From Perognathus longimembris pacificus (Eukaryota; Chordata; Mammalia; Rodentia; Heteromyidae), in assembly GCF_023159225.1 (NCBI RefSeq), contig NC_063176.1:36140786-36204785 (forward strand): 64,000 bases of DNA, written 5' to 3'. Every line of letters starts with the position of its first letter. Within the stretch, counting starts at the first letter, position 1. Shown piece after piece: positions 22,259 to 33,245 of this stretch. Made by a program: the position numbers and the translations under genes. Under the pieces are notes generated by a model. That model saw nothing but the letters and a program-made list of their open reading frames with translations, was not told the DNA's origin and made no database searches.

Positions 22259-22591
22259 AATGATTTCAAAAACAAGAGTAGATCAAAAATATATGGCATA
22301 CATGTATAGAAATAACATGAAAGTTATTTATTTTCTTAGATTCAGGAGATAATTTCTTTAGCAATATATTTTTTTAAAGTAAAGAAGTAAGTTTTGGCAT
22401 TTGTCACTAAAAATATTTGACTGCTACCTATTAAGCGTCAGCTTTCTACTTTTTGTAAATAACATGAAGAAATAGATTACATCTTCTTTATTCTACTTCC
22501 TGACATCTCTTACTATCTTGCTTCCTAAAAAAGGGGGAAGTGATCTCCCTTTTCTATAGGAATTGCTGTATCTACATTTTTATCCTGCAAC

Positions 22592-22645
22592 CTAGATCCC
22601 CAGCAGTGCTAGCCAAGTGTTCCACCACTGAATCACACCCGGCCT
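22592..22645 (-). mobile_element. ID SINE fragment
   Basis: gatccccagcagtgctagcc...ttccaccactgaatcac is the antisense ID 5' half. Confidence 0.5.
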
Positions 22646-22866
22646 ATACCTACTTTCTCATGCATAAGAAATTAGTTTGGCACTCTGATATGCAAGTCCT
22701 TTTTATTTAGGAAGAACCAAGCAAGCAAGCAATACTGGAAAGTTTGACATTTTCAATTATCATGTAAAAAACAAGAAAGAGAAACATGCTCAATGACCAA
22801 ACAACATGCTCAATGACTACTGGGAAACTTCTAAAGGCAAATAACCAACTTCAAAATGATACAAGG

Positions 22867-23118
22867 GCCCAGTGCTGGCAGCTCACGCCTATAATCCTAG
22901 CTACTCACTAGAGGCTGAGTTCTGAGGATCACGGTTCTAAGTCAGCCTGGACAGGGAAAGTCCATGAGATTCTTTATCTCCAATTAACCACCAGAAAACC
23001 AGAAGTGAAGCTGTGACTCAAAGTGGTAGAGTGCTAGCTTTGGGCAAAACAGCTCAAGGTCAAGACAGTGCCCAGGCCCTAAATTCAAGCACCATGACCG
23101 ACAAAAAAAAAAAAAAAA
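22867..23118 (+). mobile_element. B1-Geo composite SINE
   Basis: Target-site duplication gatacaagg before and after; 18-base A-tail; small insertion in the left monomer (tactcactagaggctg). Confidence 0.9.
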
Positions 23119-23249
23119 AGATACAAGGACAGAAGGTACCAAAAAAGGGCCACTTTGTGTGTTCAAGACATACAAAAGGTATCAACAATCACTATAGAAG
23201 CATAAATTGCATCTCTATGTTTTAGGCATGTGTTAATGATGGAGGAATA

Positions 23250-23466
23250 GGGCTAGGAATATGGCCTAGTGGTAGAGCGCTCGCCTCATATGCATGAAGC
23301 CCTGGGTTCGATTCCCCAGCACCACATATATAGAAAATGGCCAGAAGTGGCACTGTGGTTCAAGTGGCAGAGTGCTAGCCTTGAGCAAAAAAAAGAAGCC
23401 AGGGACAGTGCTCAGGCCCTGAGCCCAAGGCCCAGGATTGGCAAAAAAAAAAAAAAAAAAAAAAAA
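23250..23466 (+). mobile_element. IDL-Geo SINE
   Basis: Target-site duplication ttaatgatggaggaata at 23233-23249 and 23467-23483; A-tail of about 23. Confidence 0.95.
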
Positions 23467-23514
23467 TTAATGATGGAGGAATAATTTTAAAATACTCAGC
23501 TAAAAGAATTTCAT

Positions 23515-23711
23515 GGGCTGGGGATATGGCCTAGTGGCAAGAGTGCTTGCCTCATATACATGAGGCCTGGGTTCAATTCCCCAGCACCACATATATAGAA
23601 AACAGCCAGAAGTGGCGCTGTGGCTCAAGTGGCAGAGTGCTAGCCTTGAGCAAAAAGAAGCCAGGGACAGTGCTCAGGCCCTGAGTCCAAGCTCCAGGAC
23701 TGGCAAAAAAA
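23515..23711 (+). mobile_element. IDL-Geo SINE
   Basis: Target-site duplication aaaagaatttcat at 23502-23514 and 23712-23724. It stands only 48 bases from the preceding copy, in the same orientation. Confidence 0.95.
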
Positions 23712-24028
23712 AAAAGAATTTCATTAATCAACTTATATGTATTACGTAAACATATATACATTGTATAAGTCATTCCATAATTATATAAATTATTTTATGT
23801 CAAATATAATGCTATACATTTAAGAGTCACTGATAAAACAACAGTCCCACTAGAAATCATTTGTATAGCCTGGGAACTAAGAATAGTTTCTGCACATCTT
23901 TAAAAAAGGTAGGAGACCTGATCCATTAACTACTGATAAAAATAGAGTGCTTCATTCTATGAGAATTAAGCCAGGATTCCATGGGAGGAAAAGAACACCT
24001 AACTCTGCTTTTAATAAACAAATGATGG

Positions 24029-24241
24029 GGGGCTGGGGATATAGCCTAGTGGCAAGAGTGCCTGCCTCGGATACACGAGGCCCTAGGTTCGATTCCCCAG
24101 CAACACATATACAGAAAACGGCCAGAAGCGGCGCTGTGGCTCAAGTGGCGGAGTGCTAGCCTTGAGCGGGAAGAAGCCAGGGACAGTGCTCAGGCCCTGA
24201 GTCCAAGCCCCAGGACTGGCCAAAAAAAATAAATAAATAAA
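24029..24241 (+). mobile_element. IDL-Geo SINE, young subfamily
   Basis: Target-site duplication aataaacaaatgatgg at 24013-24028 and 24242-24257; carries cggatacacgaggcccta and gagcgggaag; tail of ataaataaataaa type. Confidence 0.95.
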
Positions 24242-24450
24242 AATAAACAAATGATGGCTAACTTCTTATATCAAAGGTAATAGCATTTTTGCTGGACCAA
24301 AAAAAAAATACCCCAAAGAGGAAAAAAATAGTGACAATAATCCAGGCAAAGGAAAAAGGGATAAGTTATTAAGAGGAAATAAATATGAGGAATTGAAGAT
24401 AGTTTAGTTTATGAATTCTAAATTTCTCAGCACAGCAAAAATAAGAACTT

Positions 24451-24650
24451 TTTTTTTGGGGGGGGGGGCAGGCTTGGGACTCAGGGCCTGAGCACTGTCC
24501 CTGGCTTCTTTTTGCTCAAGGCTAACACTCTACCACTTGATCCTTAGTGCCGCTTCCGGCTTTTTCTGTTTATGTGGTGCTGAAGAATCAAACCCAGGGC
24601 CTCATGCATGCTAGGCAAGCACTCTACTGCTAAGCCACATTCCCAGCCCC
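24451..24650 (-). mobile_element. IDL-Geo SINE
   Basis: Minus copy of an older subfamily (ctgtttatgtggtgctgaag). A 13-base G run sits beside its T-tail. Confidence 0.85.
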
Positions 24651-24743
24651 AATTAAGAACTTATAAATATGAAAAATAACGTAGGCCACCAAATTTCAGT
24701 TCTACCATGTAAAAGCAATCTTATTTGGTAGAATCAAATGCAT

Positions 24744-24784
<41 letters not shown>
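24744..24784 (+). repeat. CA microsatellite
   Basis: About 20 perfect CA units, 270 bases downstream of exon 5. Confidence 0.95.
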
Positions 24785-24787
<3 letters not shown>

Positions 24788-25053
24788 CTTTTCTTGAAAG
24801 ATAGCAAAAGGCAAAGGCAATCTCAGAATTTAACATTTGAATCTCAGAATTTAAAAATGACTAAATTCAGCTTTATGGAAAAATTCAGGATCATACAAAT
24901 GATCCTATTTTTCTCATTTCAATCTAAATAGAAAACACACAGAGACAGACCAAGACTCAGAGATTCTCAAATGCTTAAGGTTCACACATCATCAACAGCC
25001 CCCAACAACTCCAATTCCACTATTAGAAATTTAAGACAACCCTTGATACAAAC

Positions 25054-25142
25054 CAGAGCAACATATGGCTTCATTTCCCATGCCTGAAGGTTTGTATTAT
25101 CTATTATTATTGGAGATACTTTCTTCTCAAATGCTTCTTTTG
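25054..25142 (-). CDS. N4BP2: N4BP2 exon 5: kinase domain
   Basis: An 89-nt exon with acceptor TTTATAG and donor CTG/GTTTGT encodes residues 502-531 ([29 protein letters not shown]). The hydrophobic strand followed by DNTN is the Walker-B-like region of this kinase family. The phase is right on both sides. Confidence 0.94.
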
Positions 25143-25282
25143 CTATAAATTAAAAAAAGAAAATAGGCCATTTTTAATAATAAGGATTTTCTTGATAATA
25201 TCTTAATAACACTAAGTGCTATCTTGTTTTTGTAATTTGACATGAGATAGTTTTACTCCCTATGTGAAATATCACTTTCTTT

Positions 25283-25535
25283 GTGTGTGTTCCAGTTCTG
25301 GGACTTGAACTCAGGGCCCATGGCTTGAGCAGGGCCTAGGTACTATTTCTGAGCTTTTTCAAGGCTAGCACTCTACCACTTGAGCCACAGCTCTTTTACT
25401 GGCTTTTTGATGGTTAATTTTTGGAAATAATAACCTCATAGACTTTCCTGCCCAAGATTGCTTCAAACTGTGACCCTCAGATCTCAGCCTCCTGAGTAAC
25501 TAGGATTAAAGGCATGTGCCATCAGTGCCTGGTGA
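25283..25535 (-). mobile_element. B1-Geo composite SINE
   Basis: Minus copy with an insertion repeating gcagggcc in the Geo part. Confidence 0.85.
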
Positions 25536-25712
25536 AAATAACCACTTCTGAAGAAATGACTATTTAAAGTACAGTTAAATGTTGAATAGTAAATACTAAA
25601 TAAATACCAAAGTTATTATAATAATCTGAAAAAAAATGTGTCATTCTAGAAGCAACACAGTGTTCTATATTAAGTTCTGGAGCAGTGAGGTACTTTAGTA
25701 GAAAAATGAAAA

Positions 25713-25964
25713 TCCATATAAATTTGGAATTTCATTAACAGTAATGTACCAATGCTAATTTCTTATTTTTGACAAAGATTCCATCGTTATAAGAGGTTAA
25801 CATCAGAAAGAAATAGGTAAAATATACACAGAAGGTCTGTACTATCTTTGTAACATTTCTCTACCTAAAAACATTCCAAAATATAGTTTAGAAACAATAA
25901 AAAACAAACATAAACATACACAATATATAATAATTTAAAGTAAAAATCAAGCCTGGCACCGTTG
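25713..25964 (+). repeat. Inverted repeat, source arm (252 bp)
   Basis: Intron sequence between exons 5 and 4 whose reverse complement recurs without mismatch or gap at 27298-27549. The right end includes the first ~17 bases (caagcctggcaccgttg) at the 5' boundary of a B1-Geo SINE that continues to 26178, so this arm is the original. Confidence 0.97.
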
Positions 25965-26178
25965 TCTTGTGCTTATAATCCTACTTACTCAGGAGGCTGA
26001 GATCTGAGGATCCAGATTTGAAACCACAACAGGAAAGTCTATGAGACTCCTATCCCCAATTAATCAGAAAAACAAAAAACAAAAAAAAAACTAGAAGTAG
26101 AGCTGGGAGGCTAAAGTGTTAGAGTACCAATCTTAAAAAAGCTAAGGGAAAGCACATCAGTCCCAGTACTGGCAAAAA
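25948..26178 (+). mobile_element. B1-Geo SINE whose 5' end was copied into the inverted repeat
   Basis: Complete element, gcctggcaccgttg to cagtactggc. Its first ~17 bases form the right edge of the 252-bp inverted-repeat source arm. Confidence 0.85.
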
Positions 26179-26192
26179 CTGATTAAAATTTT

Positions 26193-26416
26193 TGGCAGTG
26201 TGGGCCTGAATTGAGGGCCTCGGCGCTGTCCTTGATTATTTGCTCAAGGCAATGATCTAGCACTTTGAGCCACAGCATCACTTAGTTTTCTGGAGGCTAA
26301 TTGGAGATAAACAGTCTCATGGACTTTTACTATCCAAGCTGGTTTCAAACTGTGATCCTCAGATTTCAGCCTCCTTAGAAGCTAGGATTATAGGCATGAA
26401 CCACCAGATCCTAGCT
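26193..26416 (-). mobile_element. B1-Geo composite SINE
   Basis: Minus copy 14 bases after a plus copy, so the pair is itself a small imperfect hairpin inside the larger inverted repeat. It ends 227 bases from exon 4. Confidence 0.85.
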
Positions 26417-26642
26417 AAGAAGGCATTTTAATTTTCTAACTGCCTTATGAAAAAAACGACCTCACTTATCTCTTATTATATAACAGTAGAATTAATGTTA
26501 GACATTATAGTTATTTCATATGTATGATATAATCCTAGAACTAGAGAAACCACAAATCCATGAAGTTCTATCTCTCTCAAAATATAAATAAGTAAAATTT
26601 ATTTCTATACTACTGTTCCCCGAATCTAATATTTATTCTTAC

Positions 26643-26767
26643 CACGATTCTGGTTCCATTCATGTGCCTCTCCTAGGTATTTTATATCAAACTGGTACTG
26701 TCCATTTATATAAAAATAATCATCAGTACTAAGAATGACTCCACTTGGATTATCTTCTTGCAAAGTC
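26643..26767 (-). CDS. N4BP2: N4BP2 exon 4: kinase domain, STDDYF motif
   Basis: This 125-nt exon (acceptor ACTCACAG, donor CGTG/GTAAGAA) encodes residues 460-502, including TLQEDNPSGVILSTDDYF and HEWNQNR. The paired aspartates after the P-loop (about 475-476) are typical of polynucleotide-kinase-type P-loop enzymes. The length is not a multiple of three, so skipping it would shift the frame and destroy the kinase domain. The exon lies in the loop of the 252-bp inverted repeat (arms at 25713-25964 and 27298-27549). Confidence 0.94.
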
Positions 26768-27297
26768 CTGTGAGTGATAAAGGGAATTATATTTATTAAA
26801 ACTCATAAGGAGGCAGACAGAGATCAAGAGAATTGCCCAAGCAACCAGTTAGTAATGCCACATTTCAAGCAACAAACTGGTATCCCAGTAGTGGGAGATA
26901 CAGGTAAGAGTCTCATGGTCCTAGTACCAGGCAAAAATACAGACCCTGTCTAATAAAATAACTAAAAGCGAAAAAAAAAGGAGGATGGGATGTGAATCAA
27001 GTGAAGAAAAAGAAAACTCTGGTTCTCCCTCCCCCTTCCCCTCCCCACCTCTAGTCTACAAAAAGCTATTTCTGTTCATTTCATAGCTCACTACCTTGAA
27101 ACTATCTTTAATTTCTTCTGTCTCTCAAAGATATTTTGAGGAAAGATAGCAATAAAAAACTTTTGGGGAAATAAGGTATCAGTGAGCTGTGGCTCAAGTG
27201 ATAGAATGCCAGTTACAACGTCTGCAAAAATTTAGCAAAACATTTTTTTTGTATATATCAATATAAAACGTTGGGCTAACTACACATCTCTGTAAGG

Positions 27298-27549
27298 CAA
27301 CGGTGCCAGGCTTGATTTTTACTTTAAATTATTATATATTGTGTATGTTTATGTTTGTTTTTTATTGTTTCTAAACTATATTTTGGAATGTTTTTAGGTA
27401 GAGAAATGTTACAAAGATAGTACAGACCTTCTGTGTATATTTTACCTATTTCTTTCTGATGTTAACCTCTTATAACGATGGAATCTTTGTCAAAAATAAG
27501 AAATTAGCATTGGTACATTACTGTTAATGAAATTCCAAATTTATATGGA
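27298..27549 (-). repeat. Inverted repeat, derived arm (252 bp)
   Basis: Exact reverse complement of 25713-25964, checked base by base over 252 positions. It lies 63 bases downstream of the exon 3 donor. It contains only the first bases of the SINE found whole beside the other arm and then stops abruptly, so it is the copied arm. The spacer is 1333 bases and contains exon 4. Confidence 0.97.
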
Positions 27550-27612
27550 CAGACACATACCCGTTATTCAAATTCATGCATTACACATTTTAAGAACTCA
27601 AAAACCTCATAC

Positions 27613-28762
27613 CTTGCCAGAAAAGATTTTCCTGATCCCGGAAGCCCTCTGAGAAGAACAAGAATCAGTCCAACGTAAGATGTTGTCTTCTTTCTTACAA
27701 CCTGAGAAACTGGAGTCTCTTGGACCTGATAAGCACTTGTTCCCTCTGGGTTTCTCCAGACCTTAGTTGGGGAAGCATGAGGAATAACAGAGGGTGGAAA
27801 GGTGTAGTTGACAGGTCTCCAGTGTGCAGCTGTGGTCACAACAGGAGCTACAAAGCCATGCTTTCCTTGAAAGAGGTCAAAAGCAGGAATCATTGGATTC
27901 CACATTGGTGGAGGTGGAGGAGGAGGAAGCAATAAAGGGAGAGGAGTAAGAACTGGACAGTAATTCACATCTTTCCCCTTTGGTGGAAGTTCAGGATGTT
28001 TGTGAGGCTTGAAATTGAACCCTTCAGATGGTACAAAAACATCAGAGACAGAAGTAGACTTCTGATCCCCACTAGTACCTGGTAAATCAAGCCCTGGGTT
28101 CTGCACAGGAAGGGTTGAAGGAGTCTGAGGCTCATTGACTTCCAGATCTACAGAGGGTTTAGAGAGCTGCTCATCAACACATTCAGATTCTAAACCCTCT
28201 TTCTGTCTTTGATTGAAATTGCTACACCCCACAGTAAAGTCATTTGCTGGTTTTAAAGAACTACTGAGAAGAGAATCTTCTGGGTTACCTTTCAATGAAT
28301 ATGTGTTATCCCTTATAAAACTTTCAGACTCATTCAAAACTGAATGTGAAGTTAATGAACTTGAACTTGATGTAGAAGTAGAATTCTCAAATTTTTCACT
28401 ATTTGAATCTTTATTTTGTGTAGATGGAGTCATATTACTTGAATCTGAACTTATAAATTTACTTGGGTCATTGGAACTATGGATATCTTGCAAAGGCAAA
28501 AATGAGTATGCTTGGTCATCAGAAGAATTTAATTTCTCAAAAGCATTTTGTATTAAGGAATCCAAGTCTTCAGTCAGCTGCATGTCCAAAAATGAATCCA
28601 TCTTTGAATCCTCGCTCTCTTCTTCAGGAGGGTGCTTCTCCATTGTTCCAGTGCCAGCCGTGCTTGGCTGCGTCTCAGGAACAGCCAAGCTTTGTGAAGA
28701 TGATTCTTCCTTCTTGGTGTCAGTGGCAGATAACTCTAACAGACAATCCATGGCATTTTCAA
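27613..28762 (-). CDS. N4BP2: N4BP2 exon 3: end of CUE, acidic linker, P-loop
   Basis: The acceptor TTGTGCAG precedes 28762, and the first codons (VENAMDCLLEL) finish the CUE module. Residues about 90-350 are acidic and Ser-rich, probably disordered. A run of seven prolines near residue 355 follows, a possible SH3/WW ligand. The exon ends in the kinase P-loop GLPGSGKS (residues 449-456) and FLA, with the arginine codon 460 split by the donor AAG/GTATGAG. One arm of a perfect 252-bp inverted repeat starts 63 bases into the downstream intron. Confidence 0.95.
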
Positions 28763-29744
28763 CTGCACAACAAGAATAATAACAACAACAAAAAATATAC
28801 AACATATTGAAAAAAAGCCAGCTTCAACTTTGATAAAACCCAGGAAAAAAAAATTATACTTTGCATTGAACAGAACACAGAGAAACTAATACATATTCAA
28901 GTTGTCTCCCAGAAATAAATACTTCGCTAATATACCAAAATCTGTATTAGTGAAAAATTTCAATGATAAAGACATGCAACCTTGTTCTTTCAGACAATCA
29001 ATAACAAAGCATCATCAAGTGAATATTATTGGACCAATTTACTGGATAAATGTATAAATATCTGTAATTGTAGGTATTAGGGTTATATATAATGGTCCTA
29101 AATAAAGCCAGCTGATTTATTCAGCAATGACTTACCTAATCCATGTCCTTTTGAGGATTACATATTTAAGTATGTATTATCTTCATAAGTATAATACATA
29201 TATTTTCCATGCTATGAATTTCACATAATTCAAAAATAGTTATGACCATATACTATATATCACATGAATTGGAATAAAAATGTATAAGACAGTCTTTACT
29301 ATGCTCAGAGGCTTTTGCATTTGAATGGAGTTTTAAAACAACAGAAGATAATTACATCATGATATAAAGTACACTTTTGATAATGTCCTAATATCTACTA
29401 TAGTAGTGGACAGGACAGTAAGGAAATATTCCACACAGAGTGATATGTGAACTGGCTCTTGAAGATTAAAAACAAGGCAGGAGAAAAGGAAAAGCCAAGT
29501 TTGAAAACACAAACCTGTTTAGAGTATTAAAAAAGCAGGTGTCAGAGAGTAGGCTCACAGTGCTATGCATGGTGAGGAAGAGAAGAAGATAAACCTGAGC
29601 AGGAGACTGGGTGAAATGGAGCAGGGTCCCTCCCATGTCATACTAAGAAGTAGTAATTATATTTTCTAAGGGAACTTGAAGAGAAACTTGCACCAGTCAT
29701 CACATACGGGCTAGAAGCTTTATACAAAAATGAGTGATACATCA
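28763..29744. other. Intron 2, no clear element
   Basis: Immediately before the exon 3 acceptor (gene sense) the tract is CT- and TTG-rich. The part from 29400 to 29660 has the look of a very old repeat (cacacagagtgatatgtg, ggcaggagaaaag), but the family is not clear. Confidence 0.4.
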
Positions 29745-29856
29745 TCCTAGTAAATTAGATGAAGAACATGAAGCTCAAAAAGCACAGTAACTTGACCCAA
29801 GTCATACAGATACTAAGTGACACAGCTATGACTAGGGATCCAATTCCAGTGCTGAG
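29745..29856 (-). mobile_element. MIR SINE, antisense
   Basis: agtaacttgacccaagtcat...actaagtgacacagct is the antisense MIR core, an ancient pan-mammalian SINE. Confidence 0.75.
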
Positions 29857-29907
29857 CTCTTCCAGTTATCATGAACACAGGAAGCTATTGGAATTTTTAC
29901 ACATTTC

Positions 29908-29990
29908 GAGCTAAGGATGTAGCTCAGTGGTAGAGTGTCTGTTTTTGCATGGGTGAGGCCCTCAGTTTGATCCCCAGCACAGCATGGTAA
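29908..29990 (+). mobile_element. ID SINE (monomer)
   Basis: tgtagctcagtggtagagtg and tttgatccccagcac are the box A and box B regions. Confidence 0.75.
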
Positions 29991-30059
29991 GGGGATTTTA
30001 AGTATTTGAAATGTTTGCATTTTGTCTTAAGAGATAAATCTGGAAATAGCACAGCACAG

Positions 30060-30292
30060 GAAGTATCAGCTCTGATGAAGAGTCAGAACACCAATATTTA
30101 AGTCCCTACTTGCTGGCTATGACACTTCAAACAAGTTAGTTACCAGCCCTAAGCCTAGGTTTTTCTCATTTGTAATATGGGGATAATAAAAGTACCTACC
30201 TCATAAGTTGTTGTGGGGATTAAATGAGATAATCCATGAAAAAATGCTGTGCACAAGGACTGGCACCTAGTAAGCACCCAATTAATGTTCCC
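30060..30292 (+). mobile_element. MIR SINE, sense
   Basis: Nearly full MIR: atatggggataataaaagta, ctcataagttgttgtgggga, gctgtgcacaaggactggca, cctagtaagcacccaatta. Confidence 0.85.
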
Positions 30293-30914
30293 TTAAGAAG
30301 AAAAACAAAGAGGGATTGGAGGGGCAAGCCTGGCAGAGAGACCAGAGATCTTAGCAATAATACAAAGGCAAGAAGCCCTAAAAACAGACAAAAAGGGAAG
30401 AAAAGAAAGCACAAATATAAGGTATTTCTATGAAAATAAAAATTGATATAATAGAAAAATTGGAAAAGATAATCTGAAAATTAAACATGGATATAATGAA
30501 AAACAGTATAAAGTAGAACTGAAAAAAAAAGATAAAAATAAACAGGTAGTTATCATACCAACAACAAAAAGTTCCTTAAGCAGACTGGTGGGAAAAAATT
30601 ACAACTATAACATGAAAACAAACAAAAAAGAAACAGAACAAACACTTTACAGAAAAATATACAAATGAAAAGTAATTTATAAAAATGTTCAACAGTCTTC
30701 TTTAAAAAATACAAACTAAGAAAAAGTACAATTTTATTTTAATCTTAATTCTATACAATGCTGAAAAGGCTGTGATGAGTTAGACAATGCTGGTGGTACT
30801 ACAAATTAGCATACCTCATTGGTAGGTAACCTAGTGGTATATTTCCAAGAGTTAGGAACTACCCTTCCCCTGTGAATGCAGAAAATAAAACTGTAGGAAC
30901 AAGAATTGAAAGAG

Positions 30915-31108
30915 CCAAAAAACAGGCTCATGCCTGTTTCATATTAGCTACTCAGAGGCTGAGATCTAAGAATCACAGCTCAAAGCCAGCCTGGGCAGCA
31001 AAGTCTGACACTTTTTATCTCCAATTAACCAGTAAGAAATTAGAAATGAAGTTATGGCTCAAGTGGTAGCTAAGAGACAGCAGCCAAGTCCTGTTCAACC
31101 CCCAGTAC

Positions 31109-31110
<2 letters not shown>
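30915..31110 (+). mobile_element. B1-Geo SINE, eroded
   Basis: Left monomer shortened; Geo lacks gagtgctagccttgagc; the end ccccagtacta runs into a CA repeat. Confidence 0.75.
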
Positions 31111-31159
<49 letters not shown>

Positions 31160-31262
31160 GAAAGGAGGGGAGGGGAGGAAGGGGAGGGAGGGAGGAAAGG
31201 AGGGAGGGAGGGAGGGAGGGAGAGGAGGGAGGGAGGGAGGGAGGGAGGGAGGGAAAGAGAAA
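31111..31262 (+). repeat. CA repeat then GGGA/GGAA purine tract
   Basis: About 23 CA units followed by some 100 bases of pure purine, seeded at the end of the B1-Geo copy on its left. Confidence 0.95.
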
Positions 31263-31438
31263 GAGAAGGCTAATTTAACAAATGTTCTTTGCCATATTCA
31301 TTTCATTAAAAAATAACTTAAGATATAAATAAGTAAACCAGGATGCAACTACTCAATGGAATTAAACAACTACTAAAATACAGATTGTAGCAACACTAAA
31401 AAATGTTTAATTATATTAAACTTAAAAAGTAAACTGAG

Positions 31439-31646
31439 GGCTGGGGATATAGCCTAGTGGCAAGAGTGCCTGCCTCAGATACACGAGGCCCTAGGTTCGA
31501 TTCCCCAGCACCACATATACAGAAAACGGCCAGAAGCGGCGCTGTGGCTCAAGTGGCAGAGTGCTAGCCTTGAGCGGGAAGAAGCCAGTGACAGTGCTCG
31601 GGCCCTGAGTCCAAGGCCCAGGACTGGCCAAAAAAAAAAAAAAAAA
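31439..31646 (+). mobile_element. IDL-Geo SINE, young subfamily
   Basis: Target-site duplication aaaaagtaaactgag at 31424-31438 and 31647-31661; gagcgggaag mark present. Confidence 0.95.
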
Positions 31647-31783
31647 AAAAAGTAAACTGAGTATGCTTTACCTGAGCTGTGAAATGGTAACCCTTTGTAC
31701 AACGCCTTAATAATAATATTATAGCTTTTAAAGTAAACTTAATTATATTAACTTTAAAAAGCAAAATATAAAATGTCACTCGT

Positions 31784-31989
31784 GGGCTGGGGATATAGCC
31801 TAGTGGCAAGAGTGCCTGCCTCGGATACACGAGGCCCTAGGTTCGATTCCCCAGCACCACATATACAGAAAAAACGGCCAGAAGCGGCGCTGTGGCTCAA
31901 GTGGCAGAGTGCTAGCCTTGAGCAAAAAGAAGCCAGGGACAGTGCTCAGGCCCTGAGTCCAAGGCCCAGGACTGGCCAAAAAAAAAAAA
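31784..31989 (+). mobile_element. IDL-Geo SINE, young left half with older Geo half
   Basis: Target-site duplication aaatgtcactcgt at 31771-31783 and 31990-32002. The left half has the cggatacacgag mark but the Geo half reads gagcaaaaag, so the copy is intermediate or recombinant. Confidence 0.95.
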
Positions 31990-32645
31990 AAATGTCACTC
32001 GTAATACCAAGTGTTTATAAAAGAAGTCTACAGAAAATCCTGGAAAACAGAAATAATTTCTTTGTTAGGATAATACAGTTTACTTCTAATTCACTAATTA
32101 ACATAGGTAGAGCTATGTTAATATATGTATAATAAACAAGCTTTACAGACACCAAAGTTAGAAAACATAGAAGTCATTTACAAAAATCTCCAGACTAATA
32201 TTTCACCTCACTACACGACATAAAGTACACTGCTGAGACCTGGGTTTCTGCATGTACATCATAACAGAATAAATGAAATATGCTCACACCACAGCTACAA
32301 AGTAACCATGTATTACCAAACCCTTCCAATCTAGAAGGGTTATGTCTTATACTTATCATAGTCAATAATAATAATGAGCATCAACATTTAATTTGCTCAC
32401 TCAATTTATGCAATGACTTCCTTCAGTTGGCAAATATACTGCTAAACAAAGCACTGTAAATTCTTAATAGCCCATCCTACTAAATACAGAAACGAAGAAA
32501 GACAAAAACCCTCAATCCTCACCAAGAAAAAAGTCCTTGCCAATAAGATACATACTATCATTTTTTCATTAATGCCGATAAAATACATACTATCATTTTT
32601 TTCATTAACAAATTAGAAAACAGACTCAAAAAGGACAGTAGTGGT
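31990..32645. other. Intron sequence with a small tandem duplication
   Basis: Mostly unique. At about 32540-32610 a unit of some 35 bases containing atacatactatcatttttt occurs twice in tandem. Confidence 0.7.
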
Positions 32646-33044
32646 AGGCTGGGAATGTGGCTTAGTGGTAGAGTGCTTGCCTAGCATGCCCTTGAGTTCG
32701 ATTCCTCAGCACCACATAAACAGAAAAGGCCAGAAGTGGTACTGTGGCTCAAGTGGTAGAGTGCTAGCCTTGAGCAAAAGAAGCTCAGGGGGGCTGGGGA
32801 TATGGCCTAGTGGCAAGAGTGCTTGCCTCGTATACATGAGGCCCTGGGTTCAATTCCTCAGCACCACATATATACAGAAAACGACCAGAAGTGGCGCTGT
32901 GGCTCAAGTGGCAGAGTGCTAGCCTTGAGCAAAAAGAAGCCAGGGACAGTGCTCAGGCCCTGAGTCCAAGCCCCAGGACTGGCCCAAAAAAAAAGAAGCT
33001 CAGGGACAGTGCCCAGGCCCAGTTCAAGCCCCAGGACTGGCAAA
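32646..33044 (+). mobile_element. IDL-Geo SINE split by another IDL-Geo
   Basis: Older copy interrupted in its Geo half; outer flanks aaaaaggacagtag and aaaaaggatagtgg are a worn duplication. Confidence 0.9.
32790..32990 (+). mobile_element. IDL-Geo SINE nested in IDL-Geo
   Basis: Target-site duplication aaaagaagctcagg at 32776-32789 and 32991-33004, taken from the host SINE's own Geo sequence. Confidence 0.95.
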
Positions 33045-33131
33045 AATAAAAAGGATAGTGGCAGAAACAACTCAGGTTTCTTAGCTCCAGTTCCAATGTT
33101 TTGAAACCACACCATTCACTAGGCTCCTGTT

Positions 33132-33245
33132 TTGTTTTATTTTATTGTTTGTGTTTTCACTCTCTGTAATCTACACTGGCTTCAATTGCCTATCTTCCTG
33201 CCTCAGCCTTTGAGTGCTACAATTACCAACACCACACTCAACCTG
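33132..33245 (-). mobile_element. B1 SINE, diverged
   Basis: ctgcctcagcctttgagtgc and ctacactggcttcaattgcc are antisense B1 blocks. Confidence 0.65.

Noticed and set aside
28213..28779. 188-codon plus-strand open frame
   Set aside because: Antisense shadow of N4BP2 exon 3.
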